The notes under the pieces were generated by a model, which searched no databases, was not told the DNA's origin, and saw nothing but the letters and a program-made list of their open reading frames with translations. Positions 1 to 5,386 of a stretch of DNA of 11,441 nt are shown one piece after another. The stretch comes from UBA6054 sp964522095 (lineage in GTDB: Bacteria; Planctomycetota; Phycisphaerae; Phycisphaerales; UBA1924), in NCBI GenBank assembly GCA_964522095.1, contig CAZFSO010000073.1:1-11441 (forward strand). The letters are read 5' to 3'. Position numbers and translations under genes: made by a program. The stretch's first letter is position 1. Every line of letters starts with the position of its first letter.

Positions 1-341
1 AAGCCCGCACCGACGCCACCCTCACCGCCATCGCCCTCCACGTTTACCGCCACCGCACCGGCCGCTGGCCCGACACCCTCGCCGAACTCACGCCCGACCT
101 GCTCCCGGCAGTCCCCGAGGACCCCTTCGACCCCGGCCAACCCATCAAGTACCGCCTGATCGACGGCACCCCCCACCTCTACTTCGTCGGCGCCGACGGC
201 GTCGACGACGACGCCGTCCGCCCCCCCGCCGACAACCTGCGCGCCGTGGAATCGCTCCGCCAGCGCTACGACCCGAACGCTGACGATGCGCCCGCCGTCA
301 CCGGCTTTGACTGGGTGATCTTTCCTCCCGCCCCCCGGTAG
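1..341 (+). CDS. 3' end of planctomycete-type hypothetical protein (5' end outside window)
   Basis: The frame is open from the first bases (codons in phase with position 3) to a TAG at 339-341, giving 112 C-terminal residues. It begins with an LTAIALHVYRHRTGRWPDTL stretch (about residues 7-26), then AELTPDLLPAVPEDPFD, IKYRL (48-52) and YFVGADGVDDD (60-70). This order (a helix with a GRWP turn, LPxxPxDPFD, a short strand pair, then vGaDgxDD) recurs at the C-terminus of many planctomycete proteins of unknown function, and loosely recalls the C-terminal part of type II secretion pseudopilins. The visible part has no membrane segment. Codon choice is strongly GC-ending, like thyA and unlike the gene that follows. 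Its role is unknown; only the family resemblance is claimed. Confidence 0.7.
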   Translation, partial: ARTDATLTAIALHVYRHRTGRWPDTLAELTPDLLPAVPEDPFDPGQPIKYRLIDGTPHLYFVGADGVDDDAVRPPADNLRAVESLRQRYDPNADDAPAVTGFDWVIFPPAPR

Positions 342-366
342 CACTCTACGCGGAAACCACCCGGGG

Positions 367-395
367 TTGACAACCCCTCCGGAATGAAGTAACTT
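367..395 (+). promoter_or_regulatory. Predicted sigma70-type promoter for the 447-1505 gene pair
   Basis: A perfect TTGACA (367-372) is followed after exactly 17 nt by TAACTT (390-395). It lies in a 105-nt intergenic stretch after the stop of the preceding gene. Transcription would start near position 402, giving a leader of about 45 nt. The -10 TAACTT and the 17-nt spacer match the promoter of the exported-protein gene at 8558. Confidence 0.6.
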
Positions 396-446
396 CCGGC
401 GATGGAGCCCTGCCGGGGAAACTCAACCCGAGGAGAGATCCGCAAA

Positions 447-698
447 ATGAAGCGCACCGCGCGGGTCGCACTCGGTGTCGCCGCGACGCTCGCGACCGCC
501 CAAGACCTCACCATCGCTCCGGTGGTCTACGTCATGGACGGCTGGACGATCACCAGCATCCTCGACGACACCGACTCCGTTCACGCGCTGCTGATGACCC
601 GCGAAACGCCCCCCCCGGACCCGAGCGGAAACGTCACCGGCATCCGAGCCATCAGAGAGACGGACGGCTGGCAAGCCAGCATGAAAAACTCAGGATGA
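447..698 (+). CDS. Small exported protein of unknown function
   Basis: An 83-residue protein. The ATG at 447 is chosen because a GAGGAGAG ribosome site sits at about 430-437, 9 nt upstream. An in-frame ATG at 402 would add 15 residues before the signal peptide and coincides with the predicted transcription start. Residues 1-18 (MKRTARVALGVAATLATA, then Q) form a short signal peptide with an ATA-Q cleavage site, as in the VPxP proteins later in the window. The predicted mature part is about 65 residues, with no cysteine, no membrane segment and no C-terminal sorting tail. The stop overlaps the next start (ATGA at 695-698), so the two are probably translationally coupled. I do not recognise the family. 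It could be a truncated remnant of a longer secreted protein. Confidence 0.6.
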   Translation: MKRTARVALGVAATLATAQDLTIAPVVYVMDGWTITSILDDTDSVHALLMTRETPPPDPSGNVTGIRAIRETDGWQASMKNSG

Positions 699-1505
699 GC
701 GTCTACGCCCAACACCCCCGCCGTGGCCGCATTGTGGCCACGGCTTTTTCGGTTGCAGCCGGCCTTATTCTGAGCGTTGTGTCAGCGTGGATTTTGGCCC
801 TGTTCTCAGAGAGCATATCCCGGATACAGCGGTCGAACTTCACAACTCCGCCTTTGGCGTGGTTTCAGCACGAGGACGAGCTCACGGGGTGGTATCAAGG
901 ACCGAACGACGCCCACTACTGGTGGATTCTCGGATCACTCCAGAAAAGCAGGTCGATTGGCGTGCGAGTCGCGTTCTACCAAGCGCACGAGGGCGACCCA
1001 CCTCCTCATCTTGACGAGGTTGAATCAACACCCCCCGATTGGTCCGTTGCAAAAAGACCTGGGCTCGCTCCCACTCAGCGCCCGTTCTGGCCGCCGGACG
1101 CGCAGCGGGCCCGAACCGGTGGCGCGTACGCGTACCTCGAAAGCGCGGCAGGTTTCCCGGCCCTCTGCTTGTCAGGTTATCGAGAGATCCATCCGATCGC
1201 CGGATCGCCGATCGATCACACCTGGTCCCTTCCGTCCCCACTCCGATCAGACTACTCGATATTCGTGAACACCAACCGCATGATACCTTTTCGGCCCATT
1301 CCTCGAGGGGTACTGGTCAATACTGTATTCTGGGCAGCCATCGTCTATACCGTCTTGTTTGGATACACCCGTTTCATCTCGGAACCTCGGATCAGAATCA
1401 GGCTGCAACAGGGTTGCTGCGTGCGCAAGAAGTGCGGCTATCCCCTGGAGGGCCGAGATGTCTGCCCCGAGTGTGGCGCCAAAGCGCCCGCAGGGTCGGG
1501 GCCTG
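695..1505 (+). CDS. Two-helix membrane protein with C-terminal zinc ribbon, 3' end lost in gap
   Basis: The ATG at 695 overlaps the upstream stop. 270 residues are readable before the assembly gap. A membrane helix covers about residues 13-37. It is followed by a roughly 165-residue Trp/Pro-rich extracytoplasmic region and a second helix at about 205-227. An Arg-rich stretch then leads into a zinc ribbon containing C242, C247-GYPLEGRDV-C257-PE-C260. CGYxLxG...CPECG ribbons at the C-terminus of membrane proteins are very common in planctomycetes; their function is not established. The first cysteine pair is spaced C-x4-C rather than the usual C-x2-C, although C241 and C242 give two options. 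The ribbon normally lies close to the C-terminus, so little coding sequence is probably missing. Base composition is visibly lower in GC than thyA, with more AT-ending codons. Confidence 0.65.
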
Positions 1506-1605
1506 NNNNNNNNNNNNNNNNNNNNNNNNNNNNNNNNNNNNNNNNNNNNNNNNNNNNNNNNNNNNNNNNNNNNNNNNNNNNNNNNNNNNNNNNNNNNNNN
1601 NNNNN
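1506..1605. other. Assembly gap (100 N)
   Basis: Exactly 100 unknown bases, the conventional placeholder for a scaffold gap of unknown length. It removes the end of the zinc-ribbon gene and everything immediately upstream of thyA, including any promoter or ribosome site. The linkage between the two sides rests on scaffolding. Confidence 0.97.
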
Positions 1606-2469
1606 ATGCGCCAATACCACGACCTCCTCCGCCGCTGCCTCGCCGAGGGCACCCCCTGCGACGACCGCACCGGCGTGGGGACCATCTCCGTCTTTGGCGC
1701 TCAGTCGCGCTACCTGCTCCACCCGGACTTCCCCGGCGCCCGCCAGCGTGAGATCGCCACCGGCGAGCGCATCGGCTTCCCCCTCCTGACCACCAAGAAA
1801 CTCCACCTCCGCTCCATCATCCACGAACTGCTCTGGTTCCTCAGAGGCGACACCAACGCCCGCAGCCTGAACGCCGTCGGCGTGACCATCTGGGACGACT
1901 GGGCAGACCCCGAGACCGGCGAACTCGGTCCCGTCTACGGCCGCCAGTGGCGCTCCTGGGCCGCCCCCGACGGCCGCCAGATCGACCAGATCAGCGACCT
2001 CCTCCACAACCTCAAGACCAACCCCTGCTCGCGCCGCCACGTCGTCACCGCCTGGAACCCCGCCGACGTCGACAAGATGGCCCTGCCCCCCTGCCACTGC
2101 CTCTTCCAGTTCCACGTCGCCCGCTCCACCGACGGCGGGCCCGACTGGCTCAACTGCCAACTCTACCAGCGCTCCGCCGACCTCTTCCTCGGCGTCCCGT
2201 TCAACATCGCCTCCTACGCCCTGCTGACCATGATGGTCGCCCAGGTCACCGGCCACCGCCCCGGCGAGTTCATCCACACCCTCGGCGACGCCCACATCTA
2301 CCTCAACCACCTCCCCCAGGTCAACGAGCAACTCAGCCGCACGCCCCGCGCCCTGCCCGCCATGCGCCTCAACCCCGACGTCACCGACCTCTTCGCCTTC
2401 CGCTACGAGGACTTCGAACTGACCGGCTACGACCCCGCCCCCCACATCCCGGCGGCGGTCGCAGTGTGA
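1606..2469 (+). CDS. thyA: Thymidylate synthase
   Basis: ThyA methylates dUMP to dTMP using 5,10-methylene-tetrahydrofolate and releases dihydrofolate. The 287-residue protein aligns from its first residue with the E. coli start (MRQYHDLL... against MKQYLEL...), so the ATG abutting the gap is very likely the real start. Key elements are DDRTG with Arg21 (phosphate binding), PLLTTKKLHLRSIIHELLWF, SRRHVVTAWNP (142-152), the nucleophile Cys163 in LPPCHCLFQFHV, QLYQRSADLFLGVPFNIASY (185-204, Asn200 for the uracil) and HTLGDAHIYLNH (224-235). The C-terminus ends IPAAVAV, matching the family end. It is about 20 residues longer than E. coli ThyA, mainly from insertions near 43-53 and 99-106. The next gene, folA, recycles the dihydrofolate produced. 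The upstream control region is lost in the gap. Confidence 0.98.
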   Translation: MRQYHDLLRRCLAEGTPCDDRTGVGTISVFGAQSRYLLHPDFPGARQREIATGERIGFPLLTTKKLHLRSIIHELLWFLRGDTNARSLNAVGVTIWDDWADPETGELGPVYGRQWRSWAAPDGRQIDQISDLLHNLKTNPCSRRHVVTAWNPADVDKMALPPCHCLFQFHVARSTDGGPDWLNCQLYQRSADLFLGVPFNIASYALLTMMVAQVTGHRPGEFIHTLGDAHIYLNHLPQVNEQLSRTPRALPAMRLNPDVTDLFAFRYEDFELTGYDPAPHIPAAVAV

Positions 2470-2479
2470 AAGTTCAAAC

Positions 2480-2544
2480 GGCAAAGCGATAAAGCGCAAA
2501 GCAGAGCCGATCTCCCCCTCCGATTTTCGCTGTATCGCTTTGCC
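2480..2544. repeat. Long imperfect inverted repeat between thyA and folA
   Basis: The 12-mer GGCAAAGCGATA (2480-2491) is repeated exactly as its reverse complement at 2533-2544. After one mismatch the pairing continues with AGCG (2493-2496) against CGCT (2528-2531), then AAA against TTT. This makes a stem of about 20 positions closed by a loop of about 22 nt. The motif AAAGCGATAAAGCG is itself internally repetitive, and TATCGCTTT recurs just outside at 2549-2557. The segment is much richer in A+T than both flanking genes. It may be a dispersed intergenic repeat (REP- or MITE-like) or a transcript hairpin moderating folA expression. No U-tract follows, so it is not a standard terminator. Confidence 0.7.
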
Positions 2545-2569
2545 ATTTATCGCTTTCCTACACTCCCCA

Positions 2570-3193
2570 ATGGCAGGCCCCCTCCCACCCCACGCCAACC
2601 GCCCCGAGCCCGAGGGCCACGCCCCCGCCGACGTCCGCCGCGTCCGCGTCGTGCTCGTCGTCGCCGCTGGCGAGAACAACGTCATCGGCGCCGCCGGCGG
2701 CCTGCCCTGGCGCCTGCCCGACGACCTCCGCCACTTCAAGCGCGAGACCGTCGGCCGCCCCGTCATCATGGGCCGCAAGACCTTCGACGAACTCTTCGGC
2801 AAGCCCCTGCCCGACCGCGTGAACATCGTGGTCTCGGGCACCCTCAAGGAAGCCCCCGGCGTCGCCATCCGCGCCTCCGTCCACGACGCGATGGAGTACG
2901 CCGGCTCCCTCCTCGCCGAGTCCCTCGCCGCCCAGCGCGAGAACCTCGCGCACCCCGAGCCCCCGCCCCCCGAGATCTGCGTCATCGGCGGCGGCCAGAT
3001 CTACCGCCAGACCCTGCCCCTCGCCACCCACATCACCCTCACCCGCGTCCACGCCAGCCCCCCCGGCGACACCACCTTCCCAGAGTTCGACCGCGCCGAG
3101 TGGCGCCTCGACCGCTCGGAACGCCACGAGGCCGACGACCGCCACGCCCACGCCTTCACCTTCGAGTGGTGGTCCCGCCGCCCCGCAAACTGA
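2570..3193 (+). CDS. folA: Dihydrofolate reductase
   Basis: DHFR reduces dihydrofolate to tetrahydrofolate with NADPH, regenerating the cofactor consumed by ThyA. From ATG 2570 the protein has 207 residues. The core starts at VVLVVAAGENNVIG (27-40). It continues with GGLPWRLPDDLRHFK (43-57, catalytic Asp52), GRPVIMGRKTFDEL (62-75, NADPH-binding), PLPDRVNIVVSG (79-90), CVIGGGQIYRQTLPLA (137-152) and FPEFDRAEWRL (170-180). Two things are unusual: a Pro/His-rich N-terminal extension of about 26 residues, and an insertion of about 17 residues (117-134) before the VIGGG strand. No clear ribosome site precedes 2570. A GTG at 2651 would give a family-typical N-terminus, and a TTG at 2540 lies inside the inverted repeat. 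The start is therefore the uncertain part; the identity is not. Confidence 0.95.
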   Translation: MAGPLPPHANRPEPEGHAPADVRRVRVVLVVAAGENNVIGAAGGLPWRLPDDLRHFKRETVGRPVIMGRKTFDELFGKPLPDRVNIVVSGTLKEAPGVAIRASVHDAMEYAGSLLAESLAAQRENLAHPEPPPPEICVIGGGQIYRQTLPLATHITLTRVHASPPGDTTFPEFDRAEWRLDRSERHEADDRHAHAFTFEWWSRRPAN

Positions 3194-3201
3194 GCCCAAC
3201 G

Positions 3202-3230
3202 AAAAACCCCGCCCGGTCGACCGGGCGGGG
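3202..3230. terminator. Bidirectional terminator between convergent genes
   Basis: Positions 3207-3230 form a perfect 24-nt palindrome (CCCCGCCCGG, TCGA, then its complement). An A5 tract lies on the left (3202-3206), so the minus-strand transcript ends in a hairpin followed by U5; on the plus strand a CU-rich stretch follows. It sits between the stops of folA (plus) and the VPxP gene at 3263 (minus), and probably serves both, most strongly the minus strand. Confidence 0.85.
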
Positions 3231-3262
3231 CCGTCTCTCTCCCCGCTTCCATCCCCCCGCAC

Positions 3263-3874
3263 TCAGCGGCGCCGGCGTGCGGCGGCGAGCCCGCCCAGGC
3301 CGATCACCGCCAGCCCACCCGGCGTCGGCACGATCCGCAGCGACCCGGACTTGAACACCTCGGTCCCGAACGACTCGTGAAACTCGCCCGGCAACGGCCG
3401 GCCCACGCGGAACGCGTCCGCGCCCGCCCCGCCCAGAAGCGCCGAGAAGGTCAGAGCGTCCGTCACGCCGGTGCCCGTCACGACGAAACTCGTGATCACC
3501 ACCGGGTGCGACGCGTCCACCGCGCCCAGCGCCGAGTGCTGCCCGGCCTCAAGCCCGAAGACGTCCGAACCGACCGCCAGGCCCGTCCCGCTCATCCCCG
3601 TCGCCGCGTTGTTCCACGCGACCGTCGGCGCCCCGTCGATCGTCACGAACGCGCCGCTCGCCAGCAGGTCGACGTTCACCAGCGACAGGTACGAGCCCAC
3701 CGGCCCGTCCCACGACGCCGTGACCGTCGCCACCGCGGTCTCCCCGACCGAGATCACGTCCCGGTCGAAGGTCAGTTCCACGCACAGCGAGTCGAGCACC
3801 GTCAGCGAGGCCGACGCGCCCCCCGCGGCCAACGACACCAAACCCAACGCCGAAACACAAGCGTCCAGTCGCAT
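3263..3874 (-). CDS. VPxP-CTERM exported protein, diverged paralogue of the 7761-10565 array
   Basis: A 203-residue exported protein of unknown role. The ATG at 3874 is preferred because AAAGGAAG lies about 5 nt upstream; a GTG at 3889 would place the start before that ribosome site. Residues 1-22 are a signal peptide (cleavage near ASA-S). The body matches the tandem array proteins piece by piece: ELTFDRDVISVGETAVATVT, GPVGSYLSL, VAWNN, LEAGQHSALGAVDASHPVVITSFVVTGTG. The tail VPTPGGLAVIGLGGLAAARRRR (182-203) is the PEP-CTERM architecture (VPxP, membrane helix, Arg cluster), recognised in other bacteria by exosortases. It differs from the array in having a cysteine near the mature N-terminus (LDSLCVEL), in lacking the NPIVPEFPAVWF block (it has a GRPLPGEFHESF stretch instead) and in its opposite orientation. 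It is monocistronic. Confidence 0.85.
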   Translation of the reverse strand: MRLDACVSALGLVSLAAGGASASLTVLDSLCVELTFDRDVISVGETAVATVTASWDGPVGSYLSLVNVDLLASGAFVTIDGAPTVAWNNAATGMSGTGLAVGSDVFGLEAGQHSALGAVDASHPVVITSFVVTGTGVTDALTFSALLGGAGADAFRVGRPLPGEFHESFGTEVFKSGSLRIVPTPGGLAVIGLGGLAAARRRR

Positions 3875-3921
3875 CGATCTTCCTTTCACGCAACCCCCGG
3901 AGCGACGCCCCGGCGACCCGA

Positions 3922-3950
3922 ATCATCCCACGCGATCACGCCCGCGCCAA
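3922..3950 (-). promoter_or_regulatory. Candidate promoter of the 3263-3874 gene
   Basis: Reading the minus strand, TTGGCG (3950-3945) and GATGAT (3927-3922) are separated by 17 nt. Each matches 4 of 6 consensus bases. The predicted leader is about 40 nt. The spacing agrees with the promoters of the related genes, which raises confidence a little. Confidence 0.4.
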
Positions 3951-3971
3951 GGCCCCGACGCGCGAATCCCG

Positions 3972-4009
3972 CCAAAATCAAGCGACCCCGTCCGAAAAGA
4001 CGGGGTCGC
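3972..4009 (-). terminator. Intrinsic terminator of the 4059-4649 gene
   Basis: GCGACCCCGTC (3982-3992) pairs with GACGGGGTCGC (3999-4009) across a 6-nt loop, a perfect 11-bp stem. On the minus strand the hairpin is followed by TTGATTTTGG, an interrupted U-tract. It begins 49 nt after the stop of the minus-strand gene. Confidence 0.7.
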
Positions 4010-4058
4010 GCGATCAAACGCTCGGATATGGGACCAGACGGGCCCTGACGAGACCGGA

Positions 4059-4649
4059 TCAGCGACGACGACGCGTCGAGACCAGCCCGCCCAGGGCGAG
4101 CAGCGCCACCGCGCCGGGCGCGGGCACCACGTTGAAGTCCAGACGCACCCGGGTGATGTCCTCGCCGGTCTGCTGCACCCAGAAGGCGTACTCGCCCGGT
4201 CCCAACTCGGTCAGGCCGCCGGTGAGGATCGACATCAGGTCCGTGCCCACCGCGTCGGGCGTGCTCAGCGTCCAGCCGGCCAGGGGCGCGGGGTTGGGCG
4301 CGTCCGGGTCGACCGTCACCATCGGGCCGAACTGAAGGCCGATGAACGCGACCGGGTCGAACCCGCCGCCGCCCACGTTGACCGACTCGACCAGCATGAT
4401 CGAGGTCAGCGTCTGCCCGGCGCCCACGACCAGCGTGAAGTAGTCACGGTCGCCCTCGGGCGCGGGCAGGTTGGACAGCCCGGTCTCCGAGATGATCGTG
4501 TTCACGCCAACGCCCAGGTTGAACACCGTGGGGTTGAAGCGGTCGTCGGACAGGTCGCCGTGGATGGCGTCGTCGTGGAACACGCTGCCCATGGCGCAGG
4601 ACGCGCCGGCAACGACAGCCGCGAGCGCGGCGAATGAACGGAACTGCAT
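4059..4649 (-). CDS. VPxP-CTERM exported protein with PPC-like beta-domain
   Basis: A 196-residue protein starting at ATG 4649, with an AGAGGAGAGAGG ribosome site just upstream. An N-terminal signal peptide (about residues 1-21) precedes HDDAIHGDLSDDRFNPT. The GDRDYFTLVVGAGQTLTSI stretch (about 66-84) resembles the bacterial pre-peptidase C-terminal (PPC) beta-sandwich, in which DYF...V.aGq is typical. The tail VPAPGAVALLALGGLVSTRRRR (175-196) is a PEP-CTERM-type sorting signal with Ala in place of the usual Glu. The tail resembles those of its neighbours, but the body is not related to the array paralogues, so this is a separate cargo for the same predicted sorting route. The gene has its own candidate promoter and terminator. 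Its molecular function is unknown; the PPC assignment is tentative. Confidence 0.85.
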   Translation of the reverse strand: MQFRSFAALAAVVAGASCAMGSVFHDDAIHGDLSDDRFNPTVFNLGVGVNTIISETGLSNLPAPEGDRDYFTLVVGAGQTLTSIMLVESVNVGGGGFDPVAFIGLQFGPMVTVDPDAPNPAPLAGWTLSTPDAVGTDLMSILTGGLTELGPGEYAFWVQQTGEDITRVRLDFNVVPAPGAVALLALGGLVSTRRRR

Positions 4650-4707
4650 GACCTCTCTCCTCTTTCTGTTGAACGCCCCCGGGAACGGATGGCGGGCGCC
4701 GAGCAGT

Positions 4708-4737
4708 AAAGTACCGCCGCCCCCGCCGCCGCGTCAA
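4708..4737 (-). promoter_or_regulatory. Candidate promoter of the 4059-4649 gene
   Basis: On the minus strand TTGACG (4737-4732, 5 of 6 consensus bases) is followed after 18 nt by TACTTT (4713-4708), a weak -10. It lies about 60 nt upstream of the ATG in a gene-free 170-nt stretch (4650-4819), which otherwise shows only GC-rich sequence with no clear terminator for the release-factor-like gene. Confidence 0.4.
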
Positions 4738-4819
4738 GGAAATCCCCGCTTTCGCCGGTTTTTCAGTCTGCCCGCGGCTCGGCCCCGCACCCGGACACCG
4801 GCCGTCCATCCAAGCCCCG

Positions 4820-5380
4820 TCACGGGCGCAACCCGTGCTCGCCCCGGGCCTGGCGGGCCGCGTTGACCATCCGCAGGGCCGGCGGGTGCTCGCCCACGAG
4901 CCGGATCAACTGGCTCGGGGAGACCCCCAGTCGCACCGCGGCCCGCTTCGGGTCCATCCCGCAGGCCGCCAGCACGTCCAGCGCCTCGGCAAGCATCGTC
5001 GGGAAGTCCCGGTGCCGCACGCTGAGCACGATCCGGCCCCCCGGCGTCCGAGAACGCCACAAGGCGCTGCGCACGTCCCCGGCCGGCACCGCGACCCGGT
5101 GCTCGACCGCCAGCGCCAGCCGCAGGCGGCGCAGCGCCACACGCTTGTTCTCCTCGGCGCTGCGGCGCTCCGAGGCCTGCGCGGCCAGACCCGTCGGGGC
5201 GTGCGTGAGCAGCACCGCCGTGCGGTTGCGGTTGCGGTGCTGCCCGCCCGGCCCCTGCCCGATGCCGTGCTCGACCGTGCACGCGCCCAGCAGGGCCTCG
5301 TCGTCCAGCGCCGCCGGGTGCGTCGGCCGGTCCACCGGCCTGTCCAGCGACGCGAACAGCCTCTCCAGGAAATCGTCCAT
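4820..5380 (-). CDS. Release-factor-like peptidyl-tRNA hydrolase with GGQ motif
   Basis: A 186-residue protein carrying the catalytic domain of class I release factors. GPGGQHRNRNRTAVLLTHAP (43-62) holds the GGQ at 45-47, which in this family enters the ribosomal peptidyl-transferase centre to hydrolyse peptidyl-tRNA. PTGLAAQASERRSAEENKRVALRRLRLAL (62-90) is the conserved continuation. The stop-codon-reading domains of RF1/RF2 are absent, so a ribosome-rescue role (compare ArfB and PrfH) is the likely inference. Unlike ArfB, it lacks an obvious Lys/Arg-rich tail. Instead it has a 95-residue C-terminal extension with KRAAVRLGVSPSQLIRLVGEHP (145-166), which looks like a small helical or helix-turn-helix unit. 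GGQHRN replaces the usual GGQHVN. The gene starts 6 nt after the TPR-sulfotransferase gene without a clear ribosome site, suggesting translational coupling. Confidence 0.85.
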   Translation of the reverse strand: MDDFLERLFASLDRPVDRPTHPAALDDEALLGACTVEHGIGQGPGGQHRNRNRTAVLLTHAPTGLAAQASERRSAEENKRVALRRLRLALAVEHRVAVPAGDVRSALWRSRTPGGRIVLSVRHRDFPTMLAEALDVLAACGMDPKRAAVRLGVSPSQLIRLVGEHPPALRMVNAARQARGEHGLRP

Positions 5381-5386
5381 GCGACG

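Noticed and set aside
1438..2985. Minus-strand frame across gap 1, thyA and folA
   Set aside because: It reads through 100 N and is antisense to two certain enzyme genes; it is Val/Gly-rich without motifs.
3471..4637. Plus-strand frame opposite both minus-strand VPxP genes
   Set aside because: Composition is that of an antisense shadow. The minus strand has signal peptides, ribosome sites and VPxP tails ending in RRRR.
4595..4647. Possible lipoprotein signal (Cys18 in VAGASCAM) in the 4059-4649 protein
   Set aside because: The residues before Cys (G-A-S) do not fit a lipobox, where Leu or Val is expected at -3; an ordinary signal peptide plus CTERM tail is the better reading.
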